Below are positions 58,401 to 64,000 of a stretch of 64,000 nt of DNA, piece after piece; within the stretch, counting starts at the first letter, position 1, and each line of letters opens with the position of its first letter. Source of the stretch: Ascidia mentula (lineage: Eukaryota > Chordata > Ascidiacea > Phlebobranchia > Ascidiidae); NCBI GenBank assembly GCA_947561715.1, contig OX387204.1, forward strand, positions 15,877,001 through 15,941,000, in the 5' to 3' direction. A program made the position numbers and the translations under genes. A model generated the notes under the pieces. It was not told the DNA's origin. It saw nothing but the letters and a program-made list of their open reading frames with translations, and did no database searches.

Positions 58401-61400
58401 GATGTTGCACCAGATCAGGAAGATGCGGAACAAGCAAATAAAGATGAAGAAGTTGCTTCAGAACAGGAAGCAGATGAAGAAGAAAAGAAAGAAGAAGATG
58501 GTGCTGCAGATGAGAAAGATGCAGAACTAGAGGTAAAGCAGGAGGTAGTCTCTGAGGATCACCATGATAATGATAAGACTGACAACACTGATGCTCCTGA
58601 AAAAGAGGATTTCGAGCAAAAAAGTGAAAGTGGTCTTGCCTCGAAGGAAGATCTCCCAGCATCAGATGCAGGCGACAATGTTGGCAAAACTAATGATGAT
58701 AATCCAGAAAATGCTGTACAAGCTCCACAAGGATCAGATGAGCCAGATGAAGAAGCTGCTCAAGAAGATCTGACTGTTAAAGAGGGCCAGGAAAAGGAAA
58801 AGGAGCCATCATTAGGAGATAATCAAGAGGAACAAGCTGCTCCTCAAGATGTGGCATGTGAGGAAAATGTGAAAGAGGATCCAAAAAAAGATGAAGCGTT
58901 GGAAGTGCAGGATGAAGGGACTGGTCCAGAAGAAAAGGCTTCACAATCGACTCAGGAGGTGGAGAAGATTGGAGCTGGAGATGCAAAGGAGTCGAGTGAG
59001 GAGGATCCAACTTCTTCTTCTCCTGAAGATATTAAAGATGTTGCAACGCCAACGTCAGAGGATAAAGATGTTTCAGATGCTTCTGCTCAAAAAGAAAATG
59101 ATATTAAAAAAGACGAGGAAGATGAAGCAAAAGATGACACCTCATCAGTTGATAAGGAAGTGGATTCTGAATCTGGCAAAGATCAGGAAAAAGAGGTTGC
59201 AGAAGAGCCACAAACATCTTCTGGTGTAAAACAGCAGGAGGCTCCTGAAACAGGAGCTGATAATGTCGCAGAAGATGGTGGACTTGAAAAAGAAGATGAA
59301 AATCCTCTTAACGTTTCCCCACTCAAAGAGAAGGAGGATGACGTTGAGCAGGAGGAATCTGAAATCATTCCAGCAAACCAGGTAAGCTTAACTGTACATG
59401 GAATATGTGTGTATTTACATATGCAGCTTAAATTTTTGGTTTGGGTCGGGTGGTCAAACGTTTTAACTTGCGGCCCGGAAATTATCCAATGATTATTAAC
59501 AGGCGTTCCAGTGGTCTGAGAGTGTAAAATTGAGACCGTTTACACTGTACAATTTCTGAACTAACGTATTTACAATAATTAACTTTTAGAAGTTCTCAAA
59601 CTGAAAGGCAAAACACGTGCACTAACATTGCAATAAACTGGTTTTTGAACAGCGTTCGTAAGTGCCACTTATTTCTGCCTATATTTCGCTGGCCAGATTG
59701 AAAGACCCGCAACGGGCTAAATTTGGCACACGTGCCGGAATTTGGCTATGTTTCTTTGAAGTAAAGGTCATATGGTGAACAAAAACTGACCGCAAACGTT
59801 TATAAATATCAATTTAAAAAGTCCGACCGACTTACAAACATACTGCTCCTCACTAATAAACTCTGTCCTTTGTAGGAGGTGGAAGATGCCAACGCGTCTC
59901 AATCGCAACAAACGCAGGAACAACAGCAATTTAGTCCCGGTCCGCGCACCATTGTGTTTCGTGTACCCGAGTTCAAATGGTCTGAACCACATCTCCGTCT
60001 GCTCGATGACCTCTTCACCTGCTTGGAGGGCGACATTGAAAGTTGGAAGAGGTTGGTGACTCCCTAAGTGTTAAGTGCGTTGTGCATAATGTATAAGCTA
60101 CGGTAGAAATGTTTGCGCGATACGTTTAAATTATAATGTAGTTCTGAACTGCTACTTGTTCAGTAAACAGGTGCGCGTATATTGTATGTGAAAAGCTTCA
60201 GTGGCGTCGCATGCCACATTTTTCCAAGTAAATCGAAACACTTGCACGTTTTAAATTATTGTTAAGTACACAACCTGCTTTTTGCGTTGTTTTTCGTTGC
60301 ACTGACAGTTTCGCCATGACAACTTTTCTATTTTAGCTCTTCAACGCCTCTAGTGGACACGGTGAACGCCAACGACAACATCATATTTGTTCACAACACC
60401 GTTCATCTCTTCTCCCAAATGACAGATAACGTGGTGTTGGCGTGTGGAGGAATTCTTCCAATACTCTCCTCCGCAACTTCACCAGCTGTAAGTAACCACC
60501 CAAATCACGTTTCTAACAATATGACAGTTGTTTTTCTGTAATTAACAGTATGTTCAGCCCTGCGAACAGAAATGATTGTAAATATCGGAAATAAGACCTT
60601 TTCATAAAAGCAAATGATCTCATCACCACAAAGCTGCACTAATAAGACGTAATAGGTCGAAACAGTGGCCCTGTATGCAGCTAACCTAAGACCTTTTTGT
60701 GTTTGTTCGTTATGAATTGCATTACTTTCGTATTAGGATTACGATGCGCTTTCAATGTCGTCGAATTTAAAATAGAATTTTATTTCACTCCACTTATACT
60801 CAGCTTGGTTCTATGCAAGGATCGGAGAGGACTTATCTTGCGCAAATACTGGCATTATTTTAGCATACACATAAACCATACAGGCACCAACGATACATTT
60901 GCACATTCAATCATCAAAATGACGTAATGACCACATTTAAACGTAGTACGAGCTGGACACGATTGAAGCCGGGCAGGGTTTGTCGATGGAGGCGGCGTGG
61001 AACATCATCAACCGCCTCTCCGCGTTCATGGACGTTCTCGCGTTTTCATCCACAGTCAACTTCGCAGAGATCGAACATGAGAAAAATATGGCCGCTGGAG
61101 GCGTACTTCGCCAGTGCTTAAGAACAGGTCGGTACAGACCTGAACAGGTTGTATGATGACGTAAGTCACGGCGTTCGGCACTTGAGTAGATAACTTGGCC
61201 GACAGAAAAAATACTTGTTTCGGATACCGGAGCAGAAGAGTGTGGGTTCGACTCTATCGAGGCTAACACATGCTTAATTAACAAATCGATAATTATGAAT
61301 TGCAGTTATCCACAAAATTGTTGATGCATAAATTTAAGGGACATTTCCCCAAGAGCAATAAGTGCTGAAGGTTTGTGACAGCTTTTAACAATTTGGCCAC

Positions 61401-63596
61401 AGAAATACCGTGGGTCGATTGACCATTTAACTCATTTTTATCCGTGTTTCTTGTGTTATCACGCAGTAGCTTTCGTGGTTGGTGCAATTTATTAGCATTA
61501 ATTTGATGTATTCAAACGAGGTGTTTTCAGCTTGCATCTGTGCTGTGCGTAACTGTCTCGAGTCGAGATACCTGAGGAAGTCTACTAGCGTTCCATCCAC
61601 TCCCAGCTACATGCCCGATGCAAAGAACAAAGCAATCCTCAGTAAAGCAGTTGTGAATGGGGTAAGCTGCTAAAATGTTACTTTTGATGTGGAAACCAGT
61701 TTGAATCCTAAGAAGCTATTAGTACGATGGATGTTATTTCATGCTTGCTGGAGATTTTCTGAAGCAATTAGGCACCGTATGATCGCTGATAAAGTCTGTA
61801 TTATATTATTTCGCAAACTAAATTTTTATTTTTGTGTAAAAATCTCGATGTCTTACTTTATACCAAGGCGTAAAAATGGTTTTGTTCGTGAGGGATATCG
61901 ATGATTAATTGCAGGATATTGAAAGTGAAGCATTTAATCACCGTATGACGTAGTTAAGTTTACACATCACTGCTGAAAGTCCATGATGTTGTCCTAAAAA
62001 TTCGCTTATTTTATTTTCATCACTCGACGTCTCACTGTATACCAAGGGGTAAAGTATATGTTTATTCCCAGGATGTGGAAACTGACGAAGATGAAGATCT
62101 GAACGTTTCTGCGATGGATGCAGCCGAGATCCTTCTATCTCTTATGTCCAACTCTTCAACACCGATCGTTAACCACCATCGTCTCCTCCAAGAAGCTGAT
62201 GTTTCTCGTCTGAGATCAGTTATATATAGAGATATAGTACGTCAGCAGTATTCCAATCACACTGTATTCATTTTTAGTGTAATCTTAGTTTGTTTATTTA
62301 GTTTTTTGAAGTATAAATTACTGCGAGTTTACTGGAATAATTAGAAAAATGATGGCGTATTTATCATAACATCAGTGGTGCTGGTTAATTTATAGCTTTT
62401 CGTCACCACTAACAAGAACGATATCGGCCGATTATGCGAAGAAACGGTTTCACTTTTGTTACACCTAGTTAGACAAAGCGAGGCCAAAAATTTCGCAGAA
62501 ATGTGATTTTTTAGTTATGTAAGCTGCAGACAGATGATTACTGTTGCGACCTGCAAGGCCCTATTACATCAGTTGGTTGTCATCTGCTTTCAGCTCGCAA
62601 ATATTAATTGCTCCATATTGATATGACTTTTTAATTTCCTTTATCCTTTCTTGTGCATTTGCAAATACTTGGTGTAACCTTGAACTTGGTATCTCCGTTT
62701 CCAGGACGACAGTAAACAGGCTCAGTACTTGGCACTGGCTGTTGTTTATTTCGTGTCCGTCCTCATGGTGTCCAAGTACAGAGATATCTTGGACCCCGAG
62801 AGCCAGAGGAAACTGCAGCAAGCAACGGTGGCCAGAAGATCTTCGCCGAAAAAACGAAAAGCAACCAGTAAGAGCAGTTTTGCTTGATTTAAATTCTTCG
62901 TATTGCAGTGCTTTAAAATTGTTGTAATCCTTTGCACACAAAAGATATCTTTCGCTGGCTCTATTCATCAATGGAAATTTAATTGAATTCCCCAACTACA
63001 TTGGTACCTTTTCGTTTAATGTTTTTCGTATTTATTTGTAGAATCTGGGGTCTCTTTTCCAGCGGCCAAGGTTCATCCCCACGCTGTTGATGACAAACCC
63101 CATGTTGCCATGGAAACGATTACTAACGGCCACTCTTCGTCACCAGAAAAACCCGTTGAAGGTATACCTTCATTTTTTTAATGCTTTTTTACTGCGTTGT
63201 TACAATTAAAACGACGTAGACCGTCTTCATCTAATTACATCCGTGAATTTTGTTCAACTTTGAACAACGTTTGTTCGAATGCTCTTTCTGCCTGTTTACA
63301 TTTTAACCTTATGTAGATTATTTACCCGTCGTGCCTGGTTATTAAATCAAATTATGAGTATTTAAAAAAAAAATGTTTCACCTTTACGCGTTCCTCGCTG
63401 CAACTCATTCTTACTTAGCATTGATGATGTACATCGTGGTGTTTGAAACGTCTGCTCAATGACTAGAATATTACCGATGGCTGTTCTGTTCAAACGACTC
63501 AACTCCAAGTTTTTTGCACCCATTTACGCATTTGCTTTAACAGTTGCAGGTTCGAGTGAAACTGGCGGAAAACCAGTTACATCCAGTAACGTACAG
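43414..63596 (+). CDS. NBEA: Neurobeachin/LRBA-family protein (5' 27 exons; runs off the window)
   Basis: Exons: 43414-43812, 43954-44058, 44296-44422, 44969-45069, 45488-45705, 46388-46514, 47216-47335, 47647-47793, 48222-48446, 49321-49451, 50481-50611, 50937-51067, 55437-55605, 55760-55902, 56034-56224, 56420-56610, 56978-57297, 57696-57813, 58153-59381, 59876-60051, 60337-60487, 60947-61127, 61531-61661, 62072-62236, 62705-62867, 63042-63161, 63550-63596. They total 1819 codons with every junction in phase. An acidic N-terminus (1-100) is followed by [18 protein letters not shown] concanavalin/LamG-like domain spans about 260-448 ([16 protein letters not shown]). The armadillo-like DUF4704 region is about 500-1030 ([25 protein letters not shown]). 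Then come the acidic exon (1032-1441), [18 protein letters not shown], and the DUF1088 region ([19 protein letters not shown]). PH, BEACH and WD40 lie downstream. These scaffolds act in Golgi-endosome vesicle traffic and PKA anchoring. Vertebrates have NBEA and LRBA; this looks like the single pre-duplication gene. Confidence 0.95.
48614..49154. mobile_element. hAT-like non-autonomous DNA transposon (541 bp)
   Basis: Flanked by a perfect 8-bp target-site duplication, GATATATC (48606-48613 and 49155-49162), the length made by hAT transposases. Terminal inverted repeats CATGGGCGTATCCAGG and CAGGGGCGTATCCAGG (inverted) match at 15 of 16, and a G-run/C-run pair near each end extends the symmetry. 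The interior has no transposase frame but has a 20-21 bp tandem repeat (48784-48864). It lies in neurobeachin intron 9 (between exons 9 and 10). An intact TSD and TIRs suggest a fairly recent insertion. Confidence 0.88.
48784..48864. repeat. 20-21 bp tandem repeat inside the hAT-like element
   Basis: Four units of the form GCATTGTTACCAAACATGTT, varying at a few positions. Confidence 0.8.
51522..54838 (-). CDS. Secreted vWA-EGF-vWA protein nested in neurobeachin intron 12
   Basis: Ten coding exons on the strand opposite the host gene: 54787-54838, 54520-54632, 54026-54083, 53634-53743, 53515-53582, 53335-53426, 52856-53089, 52633-52766, 51903-52048 and 51522-51840. Total 441 aa, every junction in phase. 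[17 protein letters not shown] is a signal peptide. The first vWA is about 28-160 ([35 protein letters not shown]). The calcium-binding EGF is 165-204 (DLDEC, six cysteines at 169, 176, 182, 191, 193, 204). The second vWA is about 260-435 ([30 protein letters not shown]). The order resembles matrilin, without a coiled coil. MIDAS DxSxS is DGKFT in the first and GLSES in the second, so metal-dependent ligand binding is probably lost. The intron between exons 8 and 9 has a GC donor (AGG|GCAAGT). The exon 3 acceptor is weak but the only one keeping the frame. Confidence 0.85.
52128..52211. repeat. Inverted repeat (hairpin), about 26-bp arms
   Basis: ACAATGGAAGTGCAACACC (52132-52150) is matched inverted at 52188-52206 with one mismatch. 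The similarity continues a few bases on both sides, and the loop is about 37 bases. It lies in an intron of the nested gene and, on the other strand, of neurobeachin. It may be a tiny foldback element or, if transcribed, a precursor hairpin. Evidence for a microRNA is absent. Confidence 0.8.
60632..60682 (+). other. Decayed hammerhead copy
   Basis: Same layout as 30540-30592: AGCTGCA/TGCAGCT stem I (perfect), CTAATAA in place of CTGATGA, imperfect stem II ending GGTC, GAAACAG, TGGCC loop, CTGT, A. Two essential core guanines are adenines, so it should not cleave. It lies in neurobeachin intron 21. Confidence 0.6.
62523..62575 (-). other. Decayed hammerhead copy
   Basis: On the minus strand: ACTGATG, a disrupted stem II ending GGTC, GCAACAG, loop, CTGTC, TGCAGCTTA. 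The 3' half (CAG...CTGTCTGCAGCTTA) is almost the same as at 30540-30592, but the GAAA box and the 5' strand of stem I are altered. It lies in neurobeachin intron 24. Confidence 0.55.
63421..63450 (+). other. Hammerhead-like core, degenerate
   Basis: TTGATGATG and GTTTGAAACGTCT with the same spacing as at 14010-14040; a dispersed relic in the last intron before exon 27. Confidence 0.25.
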
Positions 63597-63920
63597 GTAA
63601 GGTTGCTTTGCATGTCCGTCGGTGCATTGTATCGGATTCAACTGCAGATTTCGTTTCTATTTGTCTTTAATTTACCGGATTTTTAATTTGTTTGGCGCTA
63701 ATTAGGTTGTGTGTGTTCTTGTTTATTTGATTAATATCAGTTGTTTAAAGTATTAGATTGTTGATAATACTTTAAAGTGTTTTGGTTTCTTTTGCCTATA
63801 ATATATAGACTACGTAGTGTCCTTATGTTTATTGAGACGCCATAAGTTCGGCCTAAAATTTAAAAGGTTTAAAATTCTTAAACGTGGCCCTTCTCAGTAA
63901 TTTTATGCGTTTGGTAAGGA

Positions 63921-64000
63921 GTGGCCCGAGTGGCCCGCGAGGCCCGCGAGGCCCGCGAGGCCCGCGAGGCCCGCGAGGCCCGCGAGGCCCGCGAGGCCCG
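63921..64000. repeat. 9-bp GC-rich minisatellite at the window edge
   Basis: Perfect head-to-tail GAGGCCCGC units, preceded by two variants (GTGGCCCGA, GTGGCCCGC), running off the end. It sits in the intron after neurobeachin exon 27 and contrasts sharply with the AT-rich surroundings. Total length is unknown. Confidence 0.95.

Noticed and set aside
58315-59229. Other long frames on both strands within the acidic exon
   Set aside because: Shadows of the biased GAA/GAT codon usage of the real frame.
61180-61270. tRNA-like B box (GGTTCGACTCT)
   Set aside because: The B box is good but no acceptor stem or A box fits; at most a SINE relic, not supportable as a gene.

Overview
The window is animal nuclear DNA: AT-rich, with short GT-AG introns, intron-containing conserved metazoan genes and several families of decayed mobile elements. 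A tunicate such as Ciona is my best guess, from the compact introns, the divergent but clearly chordate-like neurobeachin and TRIP4 proteins, and the local tandem gene families. Nothing in the window proves the species. No bacterial-style operon, CRISPR array or rRNA is present.

Region 1 (1-25.3 kb) is a cluster of nine LITAF-domain genes, seven on the minus strand and two on the plus strand. Each coding region is a single exon encoding a Pro/Gln-rich or Ser/Glu-rich N-terminus followed by a CxxC - hydrophobic segment - HxCxxC zinc/membrane module. The genes lie among repeats: a 2.1-kb tandem duplication at 5.0-9.65 kb, one copy of which carries a dateable retroelement insertion, plus dispersed repeats and a possible MITE. 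Three neighbouring genes (12.5-16.4 kb) were copied together with their flanks.

Region 2 (26.4-36.6 kb, minus strand) holds three paralogous four-exon genes for claudin/PMP22-like four-pass membrane proteins. All three have a 33-codon first exon and the same intron phases (0,1,1). Two of them end in a PDZ-type C-terminus. A structurally complete type I hammerhead ribozyme motif lies between the first two genes, at 30540-30592 (minus).

Region 3 (38.7-41.7 kb, minus) is a five-exon TRIP4 (ASC-1) gene with its zinc finger and ASCH domain. About 1.7 kb away and divergent is a neurobeachin/LRBA orthologue (43.4 kb to beyond the window end, plus). I traced 27 coding exons, 1819 codons, all in frame, including a 410-codon acidic exon. 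Its BEACH and WD40 parts lie outside the window.

Nested in reverse orientation inside the 4.4-kb neurobeachin intron 12 is a complete ten-exon gene for a secreted protein: signal peptide, vWA, calcium-binding EGF, vWA. Both vWA domains have lost the usual MIDAS DxSxS motif, and one intron uses a GC donor. Neurobeachin introns also hold a 541-bp hAT-like element with a perfect 8-bp target-site duplication, a decayed hammerhead copy (60.6 kb), another at 62.5 kb, and a 9-bp minisatellite running off the end.

All gene models were derived by reading splice sites and checking phase by hand. There is no transcript support, and UTRs are not defined.
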